Notes: generated from the sequence alone by a model not told the origin. Shown: positions 9,473-17,757, counted from the first letter of the stretch. The stretch: DNA of 39,170 bases from an uncultured beta proteobacterium (GCA_903905735.1 CAIVHU010000098.1:1-39170); one strand, 5' to 3'. Program-made: numbers and translations.

Positions 9473-11219
9473 GGCCGACGTGCTGGGGGCCAACATCCTG
9501 ATCGTGGATGACCGGGGGCCCAATGTGCTGCTGCTGGAGCAATTGCTGCAAGGCGTGGGATACCGCCAGGTGACGTCCACCCAGGACCCGTTTGCAGTGT
9601 GCGACCTGCATCGCAGTCACCATTACGACCTGATTTTGCTGGACCTGCAAATGCCCGGCATGGACGGTTTTGCGGTGCTGGAAGGGCTCACACAGATTGA
9701 AGAACACGGCTATGTGCCGGTGCTGGCCATCACCGTGCAGCCCAGCCACAAGCTGCGCGCGCTGGCCGCGGGTGCCAAGGACTTCATCGCCAAGCCGTTT
9801 GAGCTGGCCGAGCTGACCACCCGCATCCACAACCTGCTGGAAGTGCGCCTGCTGTACAAAAAGCTGGCGGTGGCAGTGGCGTCGCTGGAGTCTTTTGCCC
9901 TGCACGACACGCTGACCGGGCTGGCCAACCGACGCTTGCTGATGGACCGGCTCAACCAGGCCCGCCTGTCGTCAGCGCGCACGCACAACCACTGCGCGCT
10001 GATGTTTCTGGATGTGGACCACTTCAAACAGCTCAACGACACGCTCGGCCACGACGCTGGCGACCTGCTGCTGCAGCAGGTGAGCCAGCGCTTGCTTTTG
10101 TGTGTGCGTGAGGGCGACTGCGTGGCGCGCTTTGGCGGCGACGAGTTTGTGGTGCTGTTGCATGCGCTGGGCCAGCATGAGGCTGACGCAGCCCTGCAAA
10201 CCGAGACCGTGGCGCAGAAGATATTGCATGCGGTCGCGCAAACCTTTGACCTGCAAGGCCACAGTTATGAGACCTCGTTGAGCGTCGGCACGGTGGTTTT
10301 TCTGGGGGTGCTGGAGCCGGTGACTGACTTGCTGAAAAAGGCTGACCGGGCTATGTACCGCGCCAAATCCATGGGCCGCAGCCGACTGTGCTTTTTTGAC
10401 CCCGCCATGCAGGCTGCCGTGCAGGCGCAGGAGAAGCTGTTGCAAGACCTGCAGCGTGGCTTGGATGTGGGTGAGTTTGAGCTTTTTTACCAGATCCAGG
10501 TCGATACCCGGGGCCTGGCCGTGGGGGCTGAGGCGCTGCTGCGCTGGCATCACCCGCGCCAGGGCCTGCTGCTACCGGGCCGGTTCATGGCGCTGGCCGA
10601 AGAGTCTGGCCTGATCCTGCCGCTGGGCCAATGGGTGCTGGATGCCGCCTGCCAGCAACTGCTGCTGTGGGCCGCCAGCCCGCTCACCGCTGACTGGACG
10701 CTGGCGGTGAACATCGGTGCCTGCCAGATGGCCCAGGCCGACTTTGCCAGCGGTGTGGCCCGGGCGCTGCAAAGCACTGGGGCTCCCGCGCAGCGCTTGA
10801 CACTGGAGCTGACCGAGAGCACGCTTACCAGCGATGTGGATGACGCGCTGACCAAGATGGCCGCCATCCACGTGCTGGGCGTGGGTTTTTGTCTGGACGA
10901 TTTCGGCGCGGGCTTTGACTCGTTGGATTACCTCAAACGCATGCCGCTGGTGCAGATCAAGGTGGACCAGGCGTTGGTGCATCAGGTGTTGCTCGATGCC
11001 AGTGTGGCGGTGATCGCCCGCGCCATCGTGGCGCTGGGGGCCAGCCTGGGTGTGCCGGTGATGGCTGAGGGCGTGGAAACGCCCGAGCAGCAGCTTTTTT
11101 TTGCCGAAGAGGGCTGCACGGCTTTTCAGGGCCAGCACATCGGCGCGGTGTCACGACCGGACGAGATGCTGAATTTTTATATGAAAAATATGCCTTCAGC
11201 CCTTGTGAGTGAAGCGTGA
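9462..11219 (+). CDS. REC-GGDEF-EAL response regulator
   Basis: A 585-residue soluble regulator. ATG 9462 is chosen, although an adjacent TTG at 9459 is also in frame. The receiver (about 8-130) has VDD and LILLDLQMPG. The GGDEF domain has its motif at 225-229 (FGGDEF) and an RxxD inhibitory site at 216-219 (REGD). The EAL domain has E357 in AEALLRW and retains NIGAC, LELTES, DDFGAGFDS, QIKVDQ, AEGVET and FQGQ. Loop 6 reads DDFGAG rather than DDFGTG, a tolerated change. The usual QGYLFS-like end is replaced by QGQHIGAVSRP. The last ~13 residues are encoded by a dispersed repeat. It probably converts phosphorylation by the overlapping hybrid kinase gene product into a change in c-di-GMP. The direction is unknown. 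Confidence 0.92.
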   Translation: MQAKADVLGANILIVDDRGPNVLLLEQLLQGVGYRQVTSTQDPFAVCDLHRSHHYDLILLDLQMPGMDGFAVLEGLTQIEEHGYVPVLAITVQPSHKLRALAAGAKDFIAKPFELAELTTRIHNLLEVRLLYKKLAVAVASLESFALHDTLTGLANRRLLMDRLNQARLSSARTHNHCALMFLDVDHFKQLNDTLGHDAGDLLLQQVSQRLLLCVREGDCVARFGGDEFVVLLHALGQHEADAALQTETVAQKILHAVAQTFDLQGHSYETSLSVGTVVFLGVLEPVTDLLKKADRAMYRAKSMGRSRLCFFDPAMQAAVQAQEKLLQDLQRGLDVGEFELFYQIQVDTRGLAVGAEALLRWHHPRQGLLLPGRFMALAEESGLILPLGQWVLDAACQQLLLWAASPLTADWTLAVNIGACQMAQADFASGVARALQSTGAPAQRLTLELTESTLTSDVDDALTKMAAIHVLGVGFCLDDFGAGFDSLDYLKRMPLVQIKVDQALVHQVLLDASVAVIARAIVALGASLGVPVMAEGVETPEQQLFFAEEGCTAFQGQHIGAVSRPDEMLNFYMKNMPSALVSEA

Positions 11220-11234
11220 TAAGCTATAAATATA
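11181..11234 (-). repeat. Dispersed ~50-bp repeat, copy 2 (overlaps the 3' end of a gene)
   Basis: On the minus strand it reads TTATAGCTTATCACGCTT, then AAGGGCTGAAGGC, then an AT-rich end, matching copy 1. Its first ~39 bases form the last codons and stop of the REC-GGDEF-EAL gene. The other end abuts the ribosome site of the next kinase gene. Confidence 0.65.
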
Positions 11235-11238
11235 GGAG
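11234..11238 (+). promoter_or_regulatory. Shine-Dalgarno AGGAG that fixes a TTG start
   Basis: AGGAG lies 6 nt before TTG 11245. There is no in-frame ATG near it, and the first in-frame ATG is about 48 codons in. The TTG is therefore the best-supported start of the kinase gene. Confidence 0.65.
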
Positions 11239-11244
11239 TAGATA

Positions 11245-12612
11245 TTGAAACCTGACAGCCAAAATGCGGCGACCCGCCGGGCTGAAGACAACGCGTTACT
11301 GTCAAGCGATGTCCTGGTGGCCTTGCGCAGGCGTGCCGAAGACAGCGACAAGATCAAGTTGGCTTTGCCGCTGGAGACGATCAAGGAAATGAAGCCTGAA
11401 GACGCGCAGCAGCTGTTTCACGAGCTGCGGGTGCACCAGATCGAGCTGGAGCTGCAAAACGAAGAGCTGCGCCGCGCGCATGTCGAGCTCGATGCTGCGC
11501 GCGAGCGCTACTTTGACCTGTACGACATGGCCCCGGTGGGGTATTGCACGGTCGATGATGCCGGTCGCATCCTGGAGGCCAACCTGACTGCCGCCACCCT
11601 GCTGGGCGTGACCCGCAGCGCGCTGGTCAAGCGGCTGATCACCGGCTTCATGCATCTGGAGCATGTGCCCACCTACCGGCGCTGTTGTGAGCTGGTGCAC
11701 AGCAGCGGGCAGACGCAGAGCTGTGACCTGCAGATGCTCCATGGCAACGGCAAGCCGATCTGGGTCAACCTGGCCGCCAACGTGGCCAAAGGGATCGCTG
11801 GTGCGACGACACTGCGCGTCACGCTCAAAGACATTTCCGAGCGTGTGAGCCTGGACATGGCGCTCAAGGATCAGAACCTGGAGCTGGAGCGCACCCGCGC
11901 CCTGGCTGACAAGGCCAACCGCGCCAAATCTGACTTTCTGGCCAGCATGAGCCACGAATTGCGCTCGCCGCTGAACGCCATCCTGGGCTTTGCGCAGCTC
12001 ATGGACGCGGGCACGCCACCGCCTACGCCGGCGCAAAAGTCTGCCATCGACCAGATCATTCACGGTGGCTGGTATCTGCTGGACCTCGTCAACGAGATTC
12101 TGGACCTGGCCACCATCGAGTCGGGCCAACTGGCGCTGACCATGACACCGGAGCCGCTGGCCGAGGTGTTGCTGGACTGCCAGACCATGATTGAGCCGCA
12201 GGCGACCGTGCACGGCATCAAGATCAGTTTTCCGGTGTTCGAGCAGCCATGCCATGTGCAGGTGGACCGACGCCGGCTCAAGCAGGTGATGATCAACCTG
12301 CTGTCCAACGCCATCAAATACAACCGCAAACGGGGCACGGTGACGGTGAGCTGGAGCCTGCGCCCGCACAACAGGGTGCGTGTCAACGTGCAAGACAGCG
12401 GCCAGGGCCTGACCGCCGAGCAACTGGGACTGCTGTTTCAGCCATTCAACCGCCTGGGCCAGGAACTGGGCCCCCTGGAGGGTACCGGCATCGGCCTGGT
12501 GGTGAGCAAGCGGCTGGTCGAGATGATGGGCGGCAGCATCGGTGCCAGCAGCACGGTGGGTGAGGGCAGCGTGTTCTGGTTTGAGCTGGCGCTGGCCAAG
12601 GCGGCGGCATGA
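11245..12612 (+). CDS. Soluble PAS histidine kinase (no receiver)
   Basis: A 455-residue protein with a TTG start supported by AGGAG 6 nt upstream. A helical N-terminus carries HELRVHQIELELQNEELR, a coiled segment often found before PAS in this type of kinase. PAS covers about 85-205. HisKA has H237 in MSHELRSPLN. HATPase has its N box in INLLSNAIKYN, and G boxes DSGQG and GTGIGL. There is no transmembrane helix and no receiver, so it must phosphorylate another protein. Candidates are the REC-PAS protein three genes on or the upstream REC-GGDEF-EAL protein. Its catalytic core closely resembles that of the hybrid kinase at 7142 (same FAQLM and GTPPPT stretches), suggesting duplication. Its stop overlaps the CheB-like start (ATGA). 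Confidence 0.92.
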   Translation: MKPDSQNAATRRAEDNALLSSDVLVALRRRAEDSDKIKLALPLETIKEMKPEDAQQLFHELRVHQIELELQNEELRRAHVELDAARERYFDLYDMAPVGYCTVDDAGRILEANLTAATLLGVTRSALVKRLITGFMHLEHVPTYRRCCELVHSSGQTQSCDLQMLHGNGKPIWVNLAANVAKGIAGATTLRVTLKDISERVSLDMALKDQNLELERTRALADKANRAKSDFLASMSHELRSPLNAILGFAQLMDAGTPPPTPAQKSAIDQIIHGGWYLLDLVNEILDLATIESGQLALTMTPEPLAEVLLDCQTMIEPQATVHGIKISFPVFEQPCHVQVDRRRLKQVMINLLSNAIKYNRKRGTVTVSWSLRPHNRVRVNVQDSGQGLTAEQLGLLFQPFNRLGQELGPLEGTGIGLVVSKRLVEMMGGSIGASSTVGEGSVFWFELALAKAAA

Positions 12613-13214
12613 AAGAATTTCCCATCGTTTGCGTGGGTGGCTCGGCGGGCGGGCTTGATGCGTACATCCGGCTGCTCAAACACCTGCCGCCCGACATGGG
12701 CGTAGCCATCGTCATCGTCAACCACATCACCATCGCCGCGACCATATTGCATGAGGTGTTGCGGCCGTTTTCCAGCATGCCGGTGACGCTGATCACCGAC
12801 GGCATGCCAGTGATGCCCAACCAGGTGTTCATCATCCCCTCCAACCGCGATCTGCATGTGCGTGATGGGGTGTTTGTTCTCAAACCCATCTCCAAGCCCT
12901 GGGGTTGGCCCGATGTGATCACCGTGTTTTTGCGTTCGCTGTCAGAGCATTGGAGCGGCCAGCTGATCGCGGTGATTGTCTCGGGCTACGACGGTGACGG
13001 GGCGGCGGCGATGTGCGGCGTTCGCGAGGTGGGCGGCATCACTATCGCGCAAATGCCCGCTACCGCCGGCCGCTCTGACATGCCGGTGAGCGCCATCGAC
13101 TCGGGGTGTATTGACTTTGTGCTGTCGCCTGAAGACATTGCCAAAGAGATTGTGCGCATTGCCCAGACGCAAAGACGCACCCCTGGGCCAGCAGCACCTG
13201 CAGCCGCTCTATGA
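12609..13214 (+). CDS. Stand-alone CheB-type protein-glutamate methylesterase domain
   Basis: 201 residues covering just the CheB catalytic domain. The catalytic triad is visible: S12 in GGSAGG, H39 in VIVNHI and D130 in SGYDGDGA. Family enzymes remove methyl esters from, or deamidate, chemoreceptor glutamates. The usual N-terminal receiver that gates CheB is absent, and so is a CheR methyltransferase neighbour. It starts within the last codons of the kinase gene (4-bp ATGA overlap), so the two are made together. Its substrate could be a receptor such as the tethered MCP at 398, or it may have another role in the kinase pathway. Both are inference. Confidence 0.88.
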   Translation: MKEFPIVCVGGSAGGLDAYIRLLKHLPPDMGVAIVIVNHITIAATILHEVLRPFSSMPVTLITDGMPVMPNQVFIIPSNRDLHVRDGVFVLKPISKPWGWPDVITVFLRSLSEHWSGQLIAVIVSGYDGDGAAAMCGVREVGGITIAQMPATAGRSDMPVSAIDSGCIDFVLSPEDIAKEIVRIAQTQRRTPGPAAPAAAL

Positions 13215-13276
13215 ATTTATAAGAAATATGCCCCTGGCCCTTATATAAACTGCGCAAGAAGCTCATTTAAATATAG
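13212..13276 (-). repeat. Dispersed ~50-bp repeat, copy 3
   Basis: On the minus strand it contains GAGCTTCTTGCGC, then AAGGGCCAGGGGC, then an AT-rich end. It begins at the stop codon of the CheB-like gene and fills much of the 102-bp gap before the REC-PAS gene. It is somewhat diverged from copies 1 and 2. Confidence 0.6.
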
Positions 13277-13316
13277 CGTTCGGACGCCTGTCCCATCACC
13301 TCAAGAGGAACCTGTC

Positions 13317-14138
13317 ATGCCACTTTCTAGCAAAATTCTCCAGGCCAGCATCCTGATCGTGGACGACCAGGCTGCCAATGTGCAGTTGCTGGAACAACTG
13401 CTGGGCGATGCTGGTTACACCAACGTCACGTCCACCATGAAGCCCGAGGAAGTGTGCGCCATGCACCGCAAAAACGCCTACGACCTGATCCTGCTGGACC
13501 TGCAGATGCCGGTGATGGACGGTTTTCAGGTGATGGAAGGTTTGAAGACCAACACGGCTGACAGCTACCTGCCGGTGATTGTGCTCACCGCCCAGCCGGG
13601 TCATAAGCTGCGTGCGCTGCAGGCCGGTGCCAAGGACTTCATCAGCAAGCCGTTTGACCTGGTCGAGGTGAAAACCCGCATCCACAACATGCTCGAAGTG
13701 CGCCTGCTGTACAAAAAACTGGCCGACTACAACCGTGAGCTCGAAGCCACCGTAGCCGAGCGAACGGCCGAGTTGCGCGAGAGCGAGGCACGCTACCGCA
13801 GCCTGACCGAGCTGGCCTCGGACTGGTACTGGGAGCAGGACGAAAACGGCCATTTCACCAAGGTGTCTGGTCCGGTGCTGGAAATGCTGGGCTTGCAGGT
13901 CGATTCGCTGCGCGGCGGCGGTCAGACGGCATCGCTGGGTGGCTGGAATGAAGCCGAGCGGGACAAGCTGCGCCGCACCATTGCCGATCGCCAACCGTTT
14001 CTGGACTATATGTTTTGCCGCGTCGGGGCGGATGGCAGCCAGCAGTGTTTTCAGGTCAGTGGCGAGCCGATGTTTGACCGCGCCAGTCGCTTCATTGGTT
14101 ACCGCGGCATTGGCGTGGAACTGCCATCAAAACATTAA
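13317..14138 (+). CDS. REC-PAS response regulator without output domain
   Basis: 273 residues, ATG with AGAGGA about 9 nt upstream. The N-terminal receiver (about 8-130) has LIVDDQ, phospho-Asp D61 in LILLDLQMPV, Thr in VLTAQPG and Lys in ISKPFD. A coiled coil (YNRELEATVAERTAELRESEARY) connects to a C-terminal PAS domain (about 160-270). No kinase, GGDEF or DNA-binding domain follows. Its receiver is strikingly close to that of the REC-GGDEF-EAL protein at 9462, both ending IHN(L/M)LEVRLLYKKLA, so they probably share ancestry and perhaps a kinase. It looks like a phospho-relay or scaffold component, which is inference. Confidence 0.88.
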   Translation: MPLSSKILQASILIVDDQAANVQLLEQLLGDAGYTNVTSTMKPEEVCAMHRKNAYDLILLDLQMPVMDGFQVMEGLKTNTADSYLPVIVLTAQPGHKLRALQAGAKDFISKPFDLVEVKTRIHNMLEVRLLYKKLADYNRELEATVAERTAELRESEARYRSLTELASDWYWEQDENGHFTKVSGPVLEMLGLQVDSLRGGGQTASLGGWNEAERDKLRRTIADRQPFLDYMFCRVGADGSQQCFQVSGEPMFDRASRFIGYRGIGVELPSKH

Positions 14139-14149
14139 CAAACAGCGCC

Positions 14150-14155
14150 GGGGAG
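14150..14155 (+). promoter_or_regulatory. Shine-Dalgarno GGGGAG deciding the Crp/Fnr start
   Basis: GGGGAG is 6 nt before ATG 14162 but directly touches the in-frame ATG at 14156. The second ATG is therefore the likely start. Confidence 0.5.
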
Positions 14156-14161
14156 ATGCTC

Positions 14162-14881
14162 ATGTCATTGCTTGTGATCCACAACCAGAACCACCTGCTG
14201 TCGGCCTTGCCCGCTGCGGACTTGGCACCACTGGCCGCGCACCTGGAACTGGTGCCCATGCCGCTGGGCCAGATGCTGTTTGAGCCGGGCAGCCAGATGC
14301 GCCACGCGTACTTTCCAACCACCTCTATCGTGTCGCTGCACTACGTCACCGAGTCAGGCGCGTCGGCCGAGACGGCTGGTGTGGGCAACGAAGGGGTGGT
14401 CGGCGTGTCACTCTTCATGGGTGGCGACACCACCAGCAGTTCAGCGGTGGTGCAAACTGCCGGCCAGGCCTGGCGGCTGGACCGCCATACCCTGAAAGAT
14501 GAATTCAACCGGGGCGGTGCCTTGCAGCGATTGCTGCTGCGCTACACCCAGGCGCTGATGACGCAAATGGCACAGACTGCGGTGTGCAACCGCCATCACT
14601 CGGTGGAGCAGCAACTGTGCCGCTGGCTGCTGCTGACCCTGGACCGCCTGGACGACCGTGAGCTGGTGATGACGCAGGAACTGGTGGCCAGCATGCTCGG
14701 CGTGCGCCGCGAAAGCGTGACCGATGCTGCCGGGCGCCTGCAGAGCCTGGGCTACATTCGCTACCGGCGGGGGCACATCAGTGTGCTGGATCGCGCCGGG
14801 CTGGAACGCAGCGTGTGCGAGTGTTACGGCGTGGTCAAGAAGGAGCTGGACCGGCTACTGAGCGATGTGAAGCCGCAGTAG
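14162..14881 (+). CDS. Crp/Fnr-family transcriptional regulator
   Basis: 239 residues. The N-terminal half is a cyclic-nucleotide-binding-like beta roll (MPLGQMLFEPGSQMRHAYFP). A long dimer helix follows (QALMTQMAQTAVCNRHHSVEQQL), then a winged helix-turn-helix (about 170-225) with recognition helix VRRESVTDAAGRL. The Arg-Glu pair sits where E. coli Crp R180-E181 contact the GTG of TGTGA. The cysteines needed for an Fnr iron-sulfur cluster are not grouped at the N-terminus, and a clear cAMP-pocket motif is not seen, so the ligand is unknown. It is the last gene of the kinase/c-di-GMP run (23 bp after the REC-PAS gene). It may bind the GTGCG-N4-CGCAC palindromes in this window (hypothesis). 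Confidence 0.9.
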   Translation: MSLLVIHNQNHLLSALPAADLAPLAAHLELVPMPLGQMLFEPGSQMRHAYFPTTSIVSLHYVTESGASAETAGVGNEGVVGVSLFMGGDTTSSSAVVQTAGQAWRLDRHTLKDEFNRGGALQRLLLRYTQALMTQMAQTAVCNRHHSVEQQLCRWLLLTLDRLDDRELVMTQELVASMLGVRRESVTDAAGRLQSLGYIRYRRGHISVLDRAGLERSVCECYGVVKKELDRLLSDVKPQ

Positions 14882-14897
14882 CCTGTCTTGATTCGGC

Positions 14898-15380
14898 TCA
14901 GTAGCGGCGCAGCATGCCGTTGTCGATCTGCACCCGGTCACCCACGCGGATGTCGGCGTTGGTGGTCTCGGTGAAGGTCTGGTAACTGCCGTCGTTCATA
15001 CGCACGGTGAACTTGTAGGCGTTGACCGTCTGGCTGGTTTGGTTGTTCTTTTCAAGCGTATGCCCAGCATACGCGCCGCCAGCAGCTCCCAAAACCGTAG
15101 CGGCTGTGTTGCCGCTGCCACCACCCACCTGGTGACCCAGAATGCCGCCGATGACCGCCCCTGCAATGGTGCCTGCACCGATATTGCCCGAGTCAGACGC
15201 CACCTGTTGCTGTACCAGGTCAATGGATTGCACCACGCCATATTGTGAGTAGGCACCGCTGGATTGCGGGTAGGCGCTGCCGGTCGGGTTGGCGGGTGCC
15301 GGGCCGTTGGTGGCGCAGGCCCCCAAAAGCAGCAGCGTGCTCACGCCCAGGACGGTCTGGAAGTTTTTCTGAATGGTCAT
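14898..15380 (-). CDS. Glycine-zipper outer-membrane lipoprotein (SlyB/17-kDa antigen type)
   Basis: 160 residues. It has a lipoprotein signal with lipobox LGAC (C22). A Pro/Ser/Tyr-rich linker leads to a glycine-zipper segment (GAGTIAGAVIGGILGHQVGG, then ATVLGAAGGAYAGH), the hallmark of the Rickettsia 17-kDa/SlyB outer-membrane family. A small beta domain ends the protein (YKFTVRMNDGSYQTF, VGDRVQIDNG). Family members stabilise the envelope and are often induced by envelope or osmotic stress. A ribosome site (GGAG) precedes ATG 15380. It lies only 12 bp downstream of the double-BON gene on the same strand, so the two form an operon. Confidence 0.88.
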   Translation of the reverse strand: MTIQKNFQTVLGVSTLLLLGACATNGPAPANPTGSAYPQSSGAYSQYGVVQSIDLVQQQVASDSGNIGAGTIAGAVIGGILGHQVGGGSGNTAATVLGAAGGAYAGHTLEKNNQTSQTVNAYKFTVRMNDGSYQTFTETTNADIRVGDRVQIDNGMLRRY

Positions 15381-15392
15381 GTGAGTCTCCGG

Positions 15393-15971
15393 TTATTTCT
15401 TGATGCTCATCTGGTTGCCGACCTGGGCGACACCCTCAATGCCATGGGCCACCTCCAGCGCGCGGTCCATCTGGCCCTGGTTGTCCACAAAGCCGCTGAG
15501 CTGTACCTCGCCCTTGCTGGTATTGACCGTGATGTCCAGGCTCTTGATGGTGGTGTCGTTGAGCAGCGCGGTCTTGACCTTGGTGGTGATCACACTGTCG
15601 TCGAGCTTGTTGCCCATGCTTGATGCGCCTTCTTTCAGGCTGAGCTTGTTATTGACGCTTTTGACACCTGCAATGCCGTTGGTCGCGGTCACTGCGGCAT
15701 CCATCTGGGCCTGGTTGGCAACAAAGCCGCTGAGCATGACCTCGCCCTTGCGAGTTTCAACCTGGATGTCCAGCCCCTTGACATCGGCGTTTTCCAGCAA
15801 GGCAGCCTTCACCTTGGTGGTGACCACACTGTCGTCGATTTCTGTGCCGACGGTGGTGCTCGCGGCAGGCATGCCCGTGGTGTCAGCAGGCTTGCTGCAA
15901 GCCACCATGGTGATGGTCATGACACCGGCCAAGGTAGTGGTCAGGATGCGCAGGCCAAGGGGGTTGTTCAT
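15393..15971 (-). CDS. Double-BON-domain lipoprotein (OsmY-like)
   Basis: 192 residues from ATG 15971, chosen for its GGAG ribosome site and immediate signal peptide. An open extension upstream is rejected. The lipobox is MVAC (C25). Two BON domains follow, about residues 45-115 and 122-192. They are clearly internal duplicates, with parallel motifs DSVVTTKVKAALL / DSVITTKVKTALL and GEVMLSGFVANQAQMD / GEVQLSGFVDNQGQMD. BON domains are thought to bind phospholipid membranes, and OsmY-type proteins protect the periplasm under osmotic stress. It is first in an operon with the glycine-zipper lipoprotein and is divergent from a small membrane protein. A near-match of the 14-bp palindrome lies about 72 bp upstream. 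Confidence 0.9.
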   Translation of the reverse strand: MNNPLGLRILTTTLAGVMTITMVACSKPADTTGMPAASTTVGTEIDDSVVTTKVKAALLENADVKGLDIQVETRKGEVMLSGFVANQAQMDAAVTATNGIAGVKSVNNKLSLKEGASSMGNKLDDSVITTKVKTALLNDTTIKSLDITVNTSKGEVQLSGFVDNQGQMDRALEVAHGIEGVAQVGNQMSIKK

Positions 15972-16036
15972 GGATAGTCTCCGGTAGGAATGAGTTGAAG
16001 CAGGCCTGACTGTGTGCTTTTGCACCGGGCCAGTCG

Positions 16037-16050
16037 GTGCGTCAGCGAAC
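16037..16050. promoter_or_regulatory. Degenerate GTGCG-N4-CGCAC palindrome (candidate operator 2)
   Basis: GTGCGTCAGCGAAC matches the perfect motif at 12 of 14 positions. It sits in the 166-bp divergent region between the double-BON lipoprotein and the small membrane protein. Confidence 0.3.
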
Positions 16051-16137
16051 ACTGAGCGGCATCTGGCCAGTGTGTGCGGGCGTACAGACTTCGGGCTGCC
16101 ATGCCGCCACACTGTGACGTACTACAGAAAGCAACCC

Positions 16138-16353
16138 ATGAACCCGATCAAACTCATAGGCATCATCCTCGTCGCCGCCGGTGCCCTGGGCCTGGCCTAC
16201 GGCAGTTTCAGCTACCCCAGCGAATCGACGGCGCTGAAACTTGGCAGCATGGAGCTCAAGGTGCAGGAGACCAAAACCGTCAATGTGCCGCTGATCCTGA
16301 GCGCCGGTGCCCTTGTTCTGGGTGCCGCGATGCTGGTATTTGGGCGCAAATAA
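16138..16353 (+). CDS. Small two-helix membrane protein, function unknown
   Basis: 71 residues starting at ATG 16138 (MNPIKLIGIILVAAGALGLA). Two hydrophobic helices (about 4-22 and 49-67) flank a short polar loop (SYPSESTALKLGSMELKVQ), so a hairpin in the inner membrane is likely. I recognise it only as the type of small conserved membrane protein that sits beside BON or stress genes. It is divergent from the double-BON gene and ends 3 bp before the convergent phospholipase gene. The ribosome site is weak (AGAAAG). Confidence 0.7.
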   Translation: MNPIKLIGIILVAAGALGLAYGSFSYPSESTALKLGSMELKVQETKTVNVPLILSAGALVLGAAMLVFGRK

Positions 16354-16356
16354 GCG

Positions 16357-17757
16357 CTACAGCCAGCGCTCCCAGAGCCGCGCCAGCCATTCCTTGAGCT
16401 TGAATTGCAAGGGCCTGTCGGCCCAGGTTTTGGGGTCGATGGGCAGTGACGCAGCCTGATCCAGGGCGAACATGGCGGTCATTTGGGCGGCGAAATCGCG
16501 CCCCAGAATCACCGCGTTGACTTCGTCGTTGTCCATGAAGCTGCGCCAGTCCAGGTTGCTTGAGCCGACCGTGGACCAGACACCGTCAATCATGGCGGTC
16601 TTGGCGTGCAGCAGGGCACCCTGGCGCTCATAGATGTGTACACCACCCGCCAGCAAGCGGGCGTATTGGGCGCGCCCGGCATAAAACACCAAGGACGAGT
16701 CGCTGTAGCTTGGCAGGATCAGCCGGACATCCACCCCGCGCGCCACTGCGTCAATGAGCGCCTGCAGCAGTTGCGGGTCGGGCACAAAGTAGGCGTTGGT
16801 CAGGAACACCTGCTTCTCCGCGTTGCTGATGGCCGAAATCAGCGTCAGGTACACCAGGCTGAACGGGTCGTCGGGCGTGCCGCCAATGGCGCGCACGATG
16901 TCTTTGCCCACGGCAGCGAGTACGGGGGTGTAATTTTTGGGCATGAGGGTTTTTCCGTGTTGCTTGTCCCAGGTCTGCATGAATAGCTTTTGAAAGTCTG
17001 CCACCACCGGGCCGTCGATCTGCAGGTCTGTGTCGCGCCAGGCACCGTCGCCCTCGCTGGGTTTGGGGGCGTGGCGGATGATTGAGCCCGACGAATACAC
17101 GCTGCTGATGTTGATGCCGCCAATGAAGGCGGTGCGGCCATCGACGATCAGCAGCTTGCGGTGGTCGCGGTTGTTGATCAGCCAGGCCCCGCCGCGCGAC
17201 TCCAGCGGGTTGACCGGGTTGAACTCCAGCACTGCCACGCCAGCGGCGGCCAGGTCGTCAAAAAACAGTTTGGGCGTGTTGATGCTGCCTATGCCGTCAT
17301 AAATCAGATTGACCTGCACGCCCTGGCGCTGTTTTTTGAGAAGCTCCTGCGCAAACGCCTGGCCCATGGCATCGTCTTCGAAGATGTAGGACTCCATGTT
17401 GATGTGGTCCTGTGCGCCGGAGATGGCCGCAAACATGGCCGCGTAGGTGGCGGGGCCGTCTTGCAGCAGGGTGACCTTGTTGCCCAGCACCAGTGGGTTG
17501 TCATTGATGGCCTGCTCCAGCGCGATCTGTTTGTCCAGAATGTCGATGTCGCCTGATTTGCGTTTGAGCTCAGCCACAATGGCCGCGCTTTTTTGGGCAG
17601 ATACTGGTCCGCGGGCGGACTCGAAACGCGCCGCCTGCGCGGTATGGCGCGCCAGAATCGCCTCAGTGTCGGGCAAGCTGGCGCAACCGGTGACGCTGAA
17701 GACACACAGCGTCAACAGGACGACCAACTGTTGGGGCTGGCTGGAAGGGTGCGGCAT
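16357..17757 (-). CDS. Phospholipase D / cardiolipin-synthase-like lipoprotein
   Basis: 466 residues. The signal peptide has lipobox VTGC (C25), so it is probably anchored at the periplasmic face of a membrane. Two HKD motifs typical of the PLD superfamily are complete: HRKLLIVDG at about residue 199 (followed by GGIN) and HAKTAMIDG at about 384 (followed by VGSSNLDWRS). The layout and length fit cardiolipin synthase of the ClsC/YmdC kind, joining phospholipid headgroups. The exact substrate is not certain, and phosphodiesterase activity is an alternative. It is divergent from the diguanylate cyclase, with a perfect palindrome midway between them. No good Shine-Dalgarno is seen. Confidence 0.88.
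   Translation of the reverse strand: MPHPSSQPQQLVVLLTLCVFSVTGCASLPDTEAILARHTAQAARFESARGPVSAQKSAAIVAELKRKSGDIDILDKQIALEQAINDNPLVLGNKVTLLQDGPATYAAMFAAISGAQDHINMESYIFEDDAMGQAFAQELLKKQRQGVQVNLIYDGIGSINTPKLFFDDLAAAGVAVLEFNPVNPLESRGGAWLINNRDHRKLLIVDGRTAFIGGINISSVYSSGSIIRHAPKPSEGDGAWRDTDLQIDGPVVADFQKLFMQTWDKQHGKTLMPKNYTPVLAAVGKDIVRAIGGTPDDPFSLVYLTLISAISNAEKQVFLTNAYFVPDPQLLQALIDAVARGVDVRLILPSYSDSSLVFYAGRAQYARLLAGGVHIYERQGALLHAKTAMIDGVWSTVGSSNLDWRSFMDNDEVNAVILGRDFAAQMTAMFALDQAASLPIDPKTWADRPLQFKLKEWLARLWERWL

Noticed and set aside
11302..12423. 373-codon minus-strand open frame
   Set aside because: Antisense to the soluble histidine kinase, whose domains are unambiguous. His/Gln-rich shadow with no recognisable motif.
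16353..16370. AGCGCT-N6-AGCGCT hairpin between two convergent genes
   Set aside because: The stem is only 6 bp with no T-run, and a 6-bp self-complementary word recurring nearby is weak evidence of a terminator.
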